This document shows positions 1-6,551 of a stretch of DNA of 10,986 bases, in pieces (positions within the stretch are counted from its first letter, which is position 1; every line of letters starts with the position of its first letter). The position numbers were made by a program, and so were the translations under genes. Location: positions 1-10,986 of the forward strand of contig JAURAE010000038.1 of NCBI GenBank assembly GCA_030829675.1, read 5' to 3'. Source of the DNA: Schleiferiaceae bacterium. Its GTDB lineage: Bacteria > Bacteroidota > Bacteroidia > Flavobacteriales > Schleiferiaceae. The notes beneath the pieces are model-generated. The model worked only from the letters and a program-made list of their open reading frames with translations, searched no databases and was not told the origin of the DNA.

Positions 1-1
1 A

Positions 2-412
2 AGACGTGATGTTGTGGATTGGGTTGGCCAACGTGATCCAAAGGGAGCCCTGCATTCTCCAGAATCTCAAGTGTTCCTATATCCAAGAAATCAGTTTGTT
101 AGAATTGATAGTCAAGGCAGGTGGATTTCACTAATGATTTGGATTTCACCTACTGGCCTGCAGAAGTGGGAGCAAGTATTGATGGATTTAGATTTACCCA
201 TTGGAACGCCATGGGTGGAGGACTACCGTGTGACTGAAACAGATACCGTCATTATAGATGATCGATGGGCCGTTCAAGTTTCTTTGCGAGAACCTTATAG
301 AACATCTGGGGTGGATTGGATAGAAGGAATAGGTCCCACCCAAAACAGCCTATTGCCGGGCTATGATGGTTGGCAAACCACCTACTTTTTAAAAAAGCAT
401 TTTATCTATTGA
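2..412 (+). CDS. Hypothetical protein, C-terminal part (5' end outside window)
   Basis: The reading frame is open to the left edge without a stop, so this is the 3' end of a longer gene; a GTG at 14 could be read as a start but has nothing to recommend it over an upstream one. I do not recognise the family. The visible 136 or so residues are rich in aromatic and beta-strand-type segments, with a W-I-E-G-I-G-P motif at 310-336 near the C-terminus. Similar (Y/W)-I-E-G-I-G-(S/P) strings occur near the C-terminus of secreted proteins in Bacteroidota; that comparison is from memory. No typical T9SS C-terminal sorting domain follows: the protein ends about 25 residues later. Any signal peptide would lie outside the window. 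The sequence looks more A+T-rich than the lpx and ald regions. The next gene begins a few to about 30 bases downstream on the same strand, so the two may be co-transcribed. Confidence 0.6.
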   Translation, partial: RRDVVDWVGQRDPKGALHSPESQVFLYPRNQFVRIDSQGRWISLMIWISPTGLQKWEQVLMDLDLPIGTPWVEDYRVTETDTVIIDDRWAVQVSLREPYRTSGVDWIEGIGPTQNSLLPGYDGWQTTYFLKKHFIY

Positions 413-443
413 GTGCTTGAATCAATGGGGCTATTTTTACCCC

Positions 444-785
444 ATGAACAAAAGCATCATCCCAACCTTACAGAAGACCTTCGGCGATCGCGCTATTTCC
501 ACGGAGGATAAGCAGGCTTTCGAGAGGGAGCACGGTTTCGAATGGCAAGAGGATTGGTCGGAATATGATGAAGGCGAGGATTGTGATTACCTCACTCCGG
601 AAATCCTAGAGTACCAAAAACCGTCTCAAGAGAAGTACGAAGCACTCGGTTTGGGAGAGCTGGAGGAACGTATTGTCGACGTCTTAGAAGAGGGTAAAAA
701 CATCAAATGGGGCAAGCTGGCCTTAGGGATGTGGCTGTTCTTCCTATTCATTGTGGTCTATACCATTGTAGAAACTCTTTTTTAG
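444..785 (+). CDS. Small acidic protein with C-terminal transmembrane anchor, unknown function
   Basis: The 113-residue protein is of no recognised family. Residues 1-20 are weakly basic to neutral. Residues 21-85 are strongly acidic (clusters such as EYDEGEDCDY at about 40-49 and GELEERIVDVLEEG at about 71-84) and look helical. Residues 92-113 form a single hydrophobic segment running to the last residue, so the protein would be tail-anchored with its acidic part probably in the cytoplasm. The ATG at 444 is chosen; the same frame extends back to a TTG at 417, which would add nine residues (NQWGYFYP-like) and sit only 4 bases after the upstream stop. Neither start has a convincing ribosome-binding site. 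It lies just before a strong hairpin terminator and faces efp convergently. The coding status rests on an uninterrupted frame, plausible composition and a clean membrane segment. Confidence 0.65.
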   Translation: MNKSIIPTLQKTFGDRAISTEDKQAFEREHGFEWQEDWSEYDEGEDCDYLTPEILEYQKPSQEKYEALGLGELEERIVDVLEEGKNIKWGKLALGMWLFFLFIVVYTIVETLF

Positions 786-816
786 GTCCAATTCCCTCAG
801 CAGGACACCCATAAAA

Positions 817-840
817 AAAACCACCGCAAGCGGTGGTTTT
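817..840. terminator. Bidirectional rho-independent terminator between convergent genes
   Basis: A perfect inverted repeat AAAACCACCG / CGGTGGTTTT (817-826 and 831-840) encloses a CAAG loop. The arms carry an A-run on the left (813-820) and a T-run on the right (837-840), so a stable GC stem followed by U's is made whichever strand is read. It lies between the stop of the tail-anchored protein gene (plus strand) and the stop of efp (minus strand), the right place to end both transcripts. No other gene fits in 786-900. Confidence 0.9.
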
Positions 841-900
841 CTGTTTCAGAGTGTTGTGAGTTTAGGCTGGCTCTCGCAGCTGTTTTCGTGAGCGTGAGAT

Positions 901-1464
901 TTACTTCGCGCGCTCTTTGTAAGACCCGTCTTCCGTGTTGATCACGATTTCTTCGTCGGTCTTGATGAACAAAGGAACTTGTACTTGTGCACCGCCTTCT
1001 ACCGTTACCGTTTTCATAGCGTTTGTAGAGGTGTTCCCTTTTACGGCAGGTTCAGCATAGGTAACTTTTAAGTTTACAGTGCGAGGAAGTTCTACCGCCA
1101 TTGCTCTGTTTTCGCTAGCATGGAAAAGTACATAGCACATCATCCCGTCTACCAAAAATTCTGGAGCGTTGATCAAATCCTTTGCGAAGGTAAGTTGCTC
1201 GTAGTTCTCCGTATTCATGAAGTGAAACTCACTACCGTCGTTATAAAGAAACTGGTATTGTCGATTTTCGACATCAATGGTCTCAATTTTTGCACCGGCA
1301 GGGAAGGTGTTGTCGAGAACGCGACCGGTTTCCAAGTTTTTAATTTTGGTTCGTACGAAAGCGGCTCCTTTACCTGGTTTTACGTGAAGGAATTCAATGA
1401 TCTGATAAGGTTGACCATTAAAGTTGATGCACATTCCGTTCTTGATATCTGATGTACTTGCCAT
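901..1464 (-). CDS. efp: Translation elongation factor P
   Basis: EF-P binds next to the ribosomal E/P sites and relieves stalling at consecutive prolines. The 187-residue length is standard. The N-terminal KOW-like domain carries the loop H-V-K-P-G-K-G-A-A-F (residues 27-36). Lys32 corresponds to E. coli Lys34, the residue that is post-translationally modified in E. coli, so the modification site is kept; no modifying enzyme is visible in the window. The middle and C-terminal OB domains follow. The family signature region is at about residues 150-170 (K-T-V-T-V-E-G-G-A-Q-V-Q-V-P-L-F), and the end (D-G-S-Y-K-E-R-A-K) matches the usual ending. The ATG at 1464 gives the expected N-terminus. It lies 40 bases after the ABC ATPase gene in the same direction, with its own candidate -7 box in the gap, so it may be expressed both from the lpx operon and independently. 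Confidence 0.97.
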   Translation of the reverse strand: MASTSDIKNGMCINFNGQPYQIIEFLHVKPGKGAAFVRTKIKNLETGRVLDNTFPAGAKIETIDVENRQYQFLYNDGSEFHFMNTENYEQLTFAKDLINAPEFLVDGMMCYVLFHASENRAMAVELPRTVNLKVTYAEPAVKGNTSTNAMKTVTVEGGAQVQVPLFIKTDEEIVINTEDGSYKERAK

Positions 1465-1483
1465 GGTGTTTTTTTGTTTTGCC

Positions 1484-1491
1484 CAAAGATA
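1484..1491 (-). promoter_or_regulatory. Candidate Bacteroidota -7 box for efp
   Basis: Read on the minus strand this is TATCTTTG, an exact match to the TAnnTTTG -7 consensus of Bacteroidota housekeeping promoters. It ends 19 bases before the efp ATG, leaving a short A-rich leader. I see no good TTTG/TTG -33 element at the expected distance upstream, which overlaps the end of the ABC gene, so the call rests on the -7 match and its position. Confidence 0.5.
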
Positions 1492-1504
1492 GTTCTTGTA
1501 GGCT

Positions 1505-2122
1505 TTAGTAGTGTTTTTCTAAAATGAGTTGTTCGGTGCAGAAGGCATATTCGGTGTCGATGTAGTTGCTCGCCACAACGACGGTCTTTTCTGAGGTGCA
1601 TTGGTGGATGAGGTCTTGGTAGAATTGGACCCCTTCCTTATCCAAATTATTGGTGGGTTCGTCCAGTAGGAGGAGTGGTCGGTCCGAGCCGATGGCGAGC
1701 ATGAGGCGCACGCGCTGCTGCATGCCGGAGCTGAAGGTAGACAGTCGTTTGTGTAGGTGGGGCGTGAGTCCAGCTTTTTCCACCCAAAGTTTGGAATCAA
1801 ACGAGGGAAGGAACGGACAGAAGTCTTGGTGGAACGCCAGGGTCTCTGCGAGGGAGAACATGGGGTTGAGGGCGACGTAGGGTGCTGCAATGGTGCAATA
1901 TTGGCCCAATTCGCTTGCCGGGATCTCACGGTCCGCAATGTTGGCGACGGGCGGTGCATCGGTGGCTTCGAGGGCGCCGCTTAGGATTTTGATGAGGGTA
2001 GATTTTCCGGAGCCATTGGACCCGAGAACCACGGTTTTCGAACCCGTATTGAAGGTATGGGTGATGTGCTGCAGGATGTGCTGCTTCCCAAATTTCTTTT
2101 GAAGGTCTTTCAGGACAAGCAT
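1505..2122 (-). CDS. ABC transporter ATP-binding protein (atypical Q- and H-loops)
   Basis: This is a stand-alone ABC ATPase of 205 residues, on the short side, with no permease gene beside it. Walker A is G-S-N-G-S-G-K-S-T (34-42), the signature is F-S-S-G-M-Q-Q-R (130-137, in place of LSGGQ), and Walker B with D-loop is L-L-L-L-D-E-P-T-N-N-L-D (150-161). Two normally conserved positions differ. The Q-loop region reads T-I-A-A-P-Y (77-82) without the glutamine. The H-switch histidine after strand beta-6 is Asn186 (V-A-S-N-Y). The protein resembles CcmA-type and similar small ABC ATPases. From memory, Bacteroidota often carry such a gene between lpxA and efp, so the changes may be a family trait. 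It starts 8 bases after the lpxA stop, so it is probably the next gene of the lpx operon. Partner and substrate are unknown; an envelope or lipid role is only inferred from location. Confidence 0.9.
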   Translation of the reverse strand: MLVLKDLQKKFGKQHILQHITHTFNTGSKTVVLGSNGSGKSTLIKILSGALEATDAPPVANIADREIPASELGQYCTIAAPYVALNPMFSLAETLAFHQDFCPFLPSFDSKLWVEKAGLTPHLHKRLSTFSSGMQQRVRLMLAIGSDRPLLLLDEPTNNLDKEGVQFYQDLIHQCTSEKTVVVASNYIDTEYAFCTEQLILEKHY

Positions 2123-2130
2123 GGCGGGGA

Positions 2131-2901
2131 TTATTTACGGATTAATCCTCGGTCACTAAGCTCGATAAAGGTCAAAAGGGCTTGTACGCGATCGTTCCGG
2201 GTAAAGCCTGAACGGATGCGGTCAACAGCTTGGGAGATGTTGCGTCCGCTTTGGTAGATGATGCGGTAGAGGTCTTGAATCTCTAGGATTTCTTCTGTAC
2301 TGAAACCGCGGCGTTTGAGGCCGACGGAATTTACACCTGCATAGGCCAAGGGTTCGCCGGCTGCCGTGATGAACGGCGGTACATCCTTGCGTACCATCGC
2401 GCCTCCACCGATCATGGCGTGGGCGCCTATTTTAACAAATTGGTGAACAGCGGATAGACCGGAGATAATGGCCCAATTTCCTATTTCAACATGTCCTGCA
2501 AGGGCTACAGAGTTGACCAAGATGACGTGATTGCCGATGATACAATCGTGAGCGATGTGTACATAGGCCATGATGAGACAATCCGTTCCGATGGTGGTTT
2601 TGCCATAGGCCTTGGTGCCACGGTTGATGGTCACACACTCGCGGATGGTGGTGCGGTCGCCTATTTCTACCGTAGTGGATTCACCTTCGAACTTTAGGTC
2701 TTGGGGGATGGCTGAGATGACGGCGCCGGGGAAGATGCGGCAATTGGCCCCAATTCTCGCACCAGGCATAATAGTCACATTCGGACCTATCCATGTGTTT
2801 TCACCAATAATGACATCCTCTGAAATGGTCGTGAATGGACCTATTTCAACACCGGCGGCCAACTGCGCGTCGGCGTGAACAGAGGATAGTTGGTGAACCA
2901 T
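2131..2901 (-). CDS. lpxA: Acyl-ACP--UDP-N-acetylglucosamine O-acyltransferase
   Basis: LpxA transfers a hydroxyacyl chain from acyl-ACP to the 3-OH of UDP-GlcNAc, the first step of lipid A synthesis, in the cytoplasm. The 256-residue length is normal. The N-terminal two thirds is a left-handed beta-helix of hexapeptide repeats (many [I/V]-G-x-x-x-x units from about residue 18 to 185), followed by a helical C-terminus. The catalytic motif V-H-I-A-H-D-C is at 114-120; His118 corresponds to E. coli His125. The conserved string L-A-G-H-V-E-I-G and the segment S-A-V-H-Q-F-V-K-I-G-A-H are also present. Its ATG shares one base with the TAA of lpxC-fabZ (TAATG at 2903-2899), indicating translational coupling. 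The acyl-chain length cannot be read safely from the sequence. Confidence 0.97.
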   Translation of the reverse strand: MVHQLSSVHADAQLAAGVEIGPFTTISEDVIIGENTWIGPNVTIMPGARIGANCRIFPGAVISAIPQDLKFEGESTTVEIGDRTTIRECVTINRGTKAYGKTTIGTDCLIMAYVHIAHDCIIGNHVILVNSVALAGHVEIGNWAIISGLSAVHQFVKIGAHAMIGGGAMVRKDVPPFITAAGEPLAYAGVNSVGLKRRGFSTEEILEIQDLYRIIYQSGRNISQAVDRIRSGFTRNDRVQALLTFIELSDRGLIRK

Positions 2902-4277
2902 TACTTAGTAATCTGCGCCATTAGTTCTGCTTCGCTCACCAAGGTGTCGCCTACGAAGGCTCTTCCTTGCATGTGCACGATGCCACGACGAATAGGCGTG
3001 ATAAGTTTGAGGTCGAAGATCAGCGTATCTCCAGGAACCACTTTCTTCTTGAACTTTACATTGTCGATCTTCATGAAGAAGGTGAGGTAGTTCTCAGGAT
3101 CTGGCACTGTACTTAAGGCGAGAATACCACCACATTGCGCCATGGCTTCTACTTGGAGTACTCCTGGCATCACTGGGGATCCTGGGAAGTGTCCTACGAA
3201 GAACGGCTCATTCATGGTGACGGACTTAATCCCTACCACGTGTGAGTCGCTGAGTTCGATGATCTTATCCACCAACAAGAACGGCGAGCGGTGTGGGATG
3301 AGGTCCATGATCTGCTCCACAGTTTTCACTGGGGTGGCGTTCGGATCGTATTTCGGTGGGCGTGGCTTGCTCTCCTCCTTGCGGATTTTGGCGGCCAAGG
3401 CCTTGGTGAATTCTGCGTTGATGCCGTGTCCCGGTTTGGTAGCCATGATGCGCGCCTTTAATGGGCGGCCGATCAAGGCGAGGTCGCCTACAACATCGAG
3501 TAATTTGTGGCGTGCGGCTTCGTTCGAGAAGCGCAGCTGAATGTTGTTGAGTGTACCGTTTTGAGTGACTTGGACATCTTCACGGTCAAATGCTTTTTTG
3601 AGTTTTTCCAAGGTCGTAGGAGCGATTTCTTGGTCTACGTAGACGATGGCATTGTTGAGGTCGCCGCCTTTGATCAGGCCTTGGTCGAGCAGTGGCTCAA
3701 GCTCTCTTAAGAAGCTGAAGGTTCGTGCGCTGGCAATCTCTTCGCCAAAGTTGACCATCTTGTCGAGGTGGGCATGTTGTGGCCCTAGTACAGAGCTGCC
3801 GTAGTCTATCAGTGCAGTGACTTCGAACTCTTCGCTTGGAATGGCCATGATTTCACCGCCGTCTTCGCTTTTGTAGGTGAAGGTGTCCTCGAGTACGTAG
3901 TAGTTTTTATCCTCCTCTTGCTCTGTGATGCCTGCTTTTTCAATCAAGGCTACAAGCGGCGCAGCACTTCCGTCGAGAATAGGGATCTCGCTTCCGTCCA
4001 AATCAATGCGACAGTTGTCGATGCCTAAGGCATACAAACTGGCCATCAAATGCTCTACGGTACCTACAGAGGCATCGCCTTTTTGCAAGATGGTTTGACG
4101 ATTAGTGCGGTTCACGAATTTCACATCCGCTGGGATCTCAACATTGTCGAGATCTGTACGAACGAACACAATACCAGTATTGGCGTCGCTTGGGTTAAGG
4201 GTTACGTGAACGGTTTCTCCTGTGTGAAGGGCAGTTCCTTCAAATGATATGGAAGAAGAAAGTGTGAGTTGCTTCAT
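2901..4277 (-). CDS. lpxC-fabZ: Bifunctional UDP-3-O-acyl-GlcNAc deacetylase / 3-hydroxyacyl-ACP dehydratase (LpxC-FabZ fusion)
   Basis: The protein is 458 residues and joins two enzymes. Residues 1 to about 300 are LpxC, the zinc deacetylase that commits the cell to lipid A. The zinc ligands are His76 (T-V-E-H-L), His257 and Asp261 (R-H-K-L-L-D), and His284 (P-G-H-G-I-N) matches the catalytic E. coli His265. Residues 301-315 (K-E-E-S-K-P-R-P-P-K-Y-D-P) look like a charged, proline-rich linker. Residues 316-458 are FabZ, which dehydrates 3-hydroxyacyl-ACP in fatty-acid elongation: I-P-H-R-S-P-F (327-333), catalytic His363 in V-G-H-F-P-G, and Glu378 in V-E-A-M-A-Q. LpxC and FabZ use related hydroxyacyl pools, so the fusion may help balance lipid A against phospholipid. 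Such fusions are a known Bacteroidota trait. The gene begins 5 bases after the lpxD stop and overlaps lpxA by one base. Confidence 0.97.
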   Translation of the reverse strand: MKQLTLSSSISFEGTALHTGETVHVTLNPSDANTGIVFVRTDLDNVEIPADVKFVNRTNRQTILQKGDASVGTVEHLMASLYALGIDNCRIDLDGSEIPILDGSAAPLVALIEKAGITEQEEDKNYYVLEDTFTYKSEDGGEIMAIPSEEFEVTALIDYGSSVLGPQHAHLDKMVNFGEEIASARTFSFLRELEPLLDQGLIKGGDLNNAIVYVDQEIAPTTLEKLKKAFDREDVQVTQNGTLNNIQLRFSNEAARHKLLDVVGDLALIGRPLKARIMATKPGHGINAEFTKALAAKIRKEESKPRPPKYDPNATPVKTVEQIMDLIPHRSPFLLVDKIIELSDSHVVGIKSVTMNEPFFVGHFPGSPVMPGVLQVEAMAQCGGILALSTVPDPENYLTFFMKIDNVKFKKKVVPGDTLIFDLKLITPIRRGIVHMQGRAFVGDTLVSEAELMAQITK

Positions 4278-4282
4278 AAAGT

Positions 4283-5218
4283 TTATTCGCCTTGTTTCTT
4301 GAACGCTGCAAAGGATTTCAAGAAGTGTCTGTGTTCTAAAGCCGGCGAGCCAAAGATAGTCCTATTCGATGGAACATCGTGCATAACGCCGGTCTGCGCA
4401 TATATTTTGACATGGTCCCCAATGGTGAGGTGTCCGATAATGCCTACTTGGCCCCCAATCATACAGTGCTTACCTACGGTCGTAGAGCCTGCAATGCCCG
4501 TCTGTGCTGCCATGACGGTGTGTGCGCCGATGCGAACATTGTGGGCAATCATACAGAGGTTATCAATTTTCGCGCCTTCTTCAATAATAGTTTCGCCGAG
4601 GGCGGCGCGGTCAACAGTGGTATTGGCACCTATGCTGACGTTGTTTTCAATGCGTACAATGCCCAATTGTGGGATGCGATGATAGTGGCCTTGCTGGTCT
4701 GGCGCAAAGCCAAAACCTTCAGAACCAATGACTGCACCCGCTTTGATGGTGGTGTGTTCCCCAACGATACAGCCGTGTAAAATCTTTGCGCCTATGCCGA
4801 TGCGGCTGTGGGCACCTACTACGGCCCCTGCTTCGATGATCGCCCCGGCTTCTACAATGGCAGTAGGATGCACTTGGGCCTTGGGGTCGATGATGGCAGA
4901 AGGGTGCTGGCCCTTAGCTTCTGAGAACTTGCCTTCTATGAAACGCAGGTGAAGGGCAAAGCTCAAGTAGGGGTCCTTGGCACGAACGATGGTGGCAGTG
5001 GTGTTGGTGAGCTCCACCTTCTCGCCGACGAAAATGGCTCCGGCCTTGGAGTCATTGGCTTGGTCGACGTATTTCGGGTTGCTCAAGAAGCTCAAATCTT
5101 CAGGGCCCGCCTCTTGCAAGGTGGCGACACCCGTGATGGCTTGGCCATCCTGTCCTGCAGGGCAGGTCAGTTGGAGGTTGGCGCAAATGGCGCCTAAAGT
5201 CAATGCCTCGTGTGTCAT
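4283..5218 (-). CDS. lpxD: UDP-3-O-(3-hydroxyacyl)glucosamine N-acyltransferase, short C-terminus
   Basis: LpxD adds the second hydroxyacyl chain, to the 2-amino group of UDP-3-O-acyl-glucosamine, in the third step of lipid A synthesis. An N-terminal uridine-binding domain (about 1-100, with E-D-L-S-F-L-S-N-P-K-Y at 40-50) is followed by a hexapeptide-repeat beta-helix (about 105-285). The catalytic His226 lies in D-N-L-C-M-I-A-H-N-V, matching E. coli His239. The start is set at the ATG at 5218, whose bases overlap the TGA of the HD gene as ATGA; the frame runs further back to 5248 but the added ten residues look unlike LpxD. The protein has 311 residues, whereas LpxD is usually about 340. 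It ends soon after the S-P-A segment (291-293), so the usual C-terminal helical extension is largely absent. No frameshift is evident, because the stop is followed directly by lpxC. Confidence 0.95.
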   Translation of the reverse strand: MTHEALTLGAICANLQLTCPAGQDGQAITGVATLQEAGPEDLSFLSNPKYVDQANDSKAGAIFVGEKVELTNTTATIVRAKDPYLSFALHLRFIEGKFSEAKGQHPSAIIDPKAQVHPTAIVEAGAIIEAGAVVGAHSRIGIGAKILHGCIVGEHTTIKAGAVIGSEGFGFAPDQQGHYHRIPQLGIVRIENNVSIGANTTVDRAALGETIIEEGAKIDNLCMIAHNVRIGAHTVMAAQTGIAGSTTVGKHCMIGGQVGIIGHLTIGDHVKIYAQTGVMHDVPSNRTIFGSPALEHRHFLKSFAAFKKQGE

Positions 5219-6453
5219 ATTAGGTGTTTGAGTTCTCTTGGGAAGCAAATAAAGTGCCGTTCTACGGGTTCGCTCAAGGCCTTTATGGTCATTTGATCAG
5301 CAGCTTGGCCAATGTCGCTAGTGTGGCCATCCTTGTAGAGGAGGTTGATGTGGCCTTTTTGATTGTTGTAGGCGTGGTTTTTCACCTTGGCTTCGATGAA
5401 AAGGTAGGCCTCTTCGCCTTCAGTGAAATGATATTGCTCGCGAATGGCAGCTTGCAGTCGTTCCACGGTTTCCGGCGGGAACGGATCGGCCTGGATGCGG
5501 ATTTTAAGGAGGTTGCGTTCGGTGATGCGTCGGCTGAGCTGGCTCAGAATGATGTCGCCGTGCGTGGTCCAGTCCTTGATGCCGCTCATCACATCGAAAT
5601 CATCGAGTTCAAGGAATTTGTCCAGGATGGCCGGGTTTTCTTCAAAGTCGTTCCAAGTATAATCTGCATGCAGGAAGTGGCGTAGGGCCGCGGTGCCGGG
5701 AAGTTGGTCCCCTTTTTCGGCGATGTATTTGGCGCGTTTGAGGATGTTCACGAGCATAAACTCGGCACTGAGCACGGTCTTGTGCATGTAGACTTGCCAA
5801 TACATGAGTCGGCGGGCGACCAGGAATTTTTCGACGCTGTAGATGCCTTTGGAATCCACTACGAGCTGGTCGTCCTTCACGTTGAGCATGGTCAGTAGGC
5901 GCTCAGAATTGACACTTCCTTCGGTCACCCCGGAATAGAAAGAGTCGCGGCGCAGGTAATCCAAGCGGTCCATATCGAGCTGCGAGGAAATGAGCTGGTG
6001 GAGGAAGGCTTTGGGGTGGTTGTTGGTGAAGATGTCGATGGCAGTGGTTAATTGGCCCCCGAACGTTTCATTGAGGCGCTCCATGATCTTCAAACTCAAG
6101 GCTTCGTGGCTCACCCCTGGGATGAGCGTGTGCTCGAGAGCGTGTGAAAACGGTCCATGGCCGATGTCGTGAAGCAGGATGGCGACCTTTACTCCGCGTT
6201 CCTCTTCCTCGGTGATCTCGTGTCCCTTTTGACGCAGGGTGTAGATGGCACGGCCCATGAGGTGCATGGCGCCGATGGCGTGGTGGAAGCGGGTGTGGTA
6301 GGCCCCTGGGTAGACCAGGTAGGTCAGTCCAAGCTGGCTTATGCGGCGCAATCTTTGGAAGTAGGGGTGGTCGATCAGCTGGTAAATTAGCGGATCTTGA
6401 ATGGTAATAAACCCATAGATTGGGTCGTTAATGATTTTGTTCTTGCTGCTCAA
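5215..6453 (-). CDS. HD-domain phosphohydrolase of the SAMHD1/dNTPase-like family
   Basis: The protein has 412 residues. The metal-binding HD signature is complete: His57 (in R-F-H-H-A-I-G), His95-Asp96 (L-L-H-D-I-G-H-G-P-F-S-H) and Asp162 (L-D-M-D-R-L-D-Y-L-R-R-D), which correspond to SAMHD1 His167, His206-Asp207 and Asp311. Members of this family hydrolyse dNTPs to nucleoside and triphosphate, but the substrate of this bacterial branch is not something I can assign. The start is a TTG at 6453: an in-frame TAG lies six codons upstream, no ATG or GTG comes between, and the next ATG falls at residue 63, inside the HD domain. The resulting N-terminus, K-I-I-N-D-P-I-Y-G-F-I, is the usual one for the family. 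The stop overlaps the lpxD start (ATGA), so it is translationally coupled to lpxD and is the first gene of the lpx operon. Confidence 0.9.
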   Translation of the reverse strand: MSSKNKIINDPIYGFITIQDPLIYQLIDHPYFQRLRRISQLGLTYLVYPGAYHTRFHHAIGAMHLMGRAIYTLRQKGHEITEEEERGVKVAILLHDIGHGPFSHALEHTLIPGVSHEALSLKIMERLNETFGGQLTTAIDIFTNNHPKAFLHQLISSQLDMDRLDYLRRDSFYSGVTEGSVNSERLLTMLNVKDDQLVVDSKGIYSVEKFLVARRLMYWQVYMHKTVLSAEFMLVNILKRAKYIAEKGDQLPGTAALRHFLHADYTWNDFEENPAILDKFLELDDFDVMSGIKDWTTHGDIILSQLSRRITERNLLKIRIQADPFPPETVERLQAAIREQYHFTEGEEAYLFIEAKVKNHAYNNQKGHINLLYKDGHTSDIGQAADQMTIKALSEPVERHFICFPRELKHLI

Positions 6454-6485
6454 AATGCTGCGTTTTGGCTAAACGGTAAAAATAG

Positions 6486-6514
6486 CAAAGGCTAGGGGGC
6501 GAATGCAGGGCCAA
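6486..6514 (-). promoter_or_regulatory. Possible promoter for the HD gene-lpx operon
   Basis: On the minus strand TTG (6514-6512) is followed after 17 bases by TAGCCTTTG (6494-6486). This resembles the Bacteroidota -33 TTTG / -7 TAnnTTTG pattern but has one extra base inside the -7 box. It lies about 30 bases before the TTG start of the HD gene. This is the best candidate in the divergent gap, but it is an imperfect match. Confidence 0.3.
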
Positions 6515-6521
6515 TCCTCAT

Positions 6522-6541
6522 TACTTTTAACATAGTTAAAA
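6522..6541 (+). promoter_or_regulatory. 17-bp palindrome and near-match -7 box upstream of porX
   Basis: TTTTAAC (6525-6531) and GTTAAAA (6535-6541) form a perfect inverted repeat around ATA, ending 10 bases before the porX ATG. It overlaps TACTTTTA (6522-6529), which matches seven of the eight positions of TAnnTTTG with no convincing -33 element. The repeat is too A+T-rich and lacks a U-run, so it is not a terminator. A binding site for a dimeric regulator, at or just after the transcription start, is the natural reading, but no regulator is identified. Confidence 0.4.
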
Positions 6542-6551
6542 ACGAAAGTTT

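Noticed and set aside
1519..1959. 146-codon minus-strand frame within the ABC ATPase gene
   Set aside because: It is a frame-shifted reading of the ATPase gene with Ser-, Pro- and Arg-rich composition typical of an out-of-frame product.
2240..2880. Repeated hexapeptide-type DNA similarity in lpxA and lpxD considered as a DNA repeat
   Set aside because: The periodicity is at protein level (left-handed beta-helix of hexapeptide repeats); I see no long identical DNA repeats.
5218..5248. Upstream ATG at 5248 as the lpxD start
   Set aside because: It would add ten non-conserved residues and overlap the HD gene by over 30 bases, while the ATG at 5218 gives a classic ATGA overlap and a normal LpxD N-terminus.
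5224..5685. 153-codon plus-strand frame opposite the HD gene
   Set aside because: The opposite strand encodes a complete HD domain enzyme with all metal ligands; this frame has no motif of its own.
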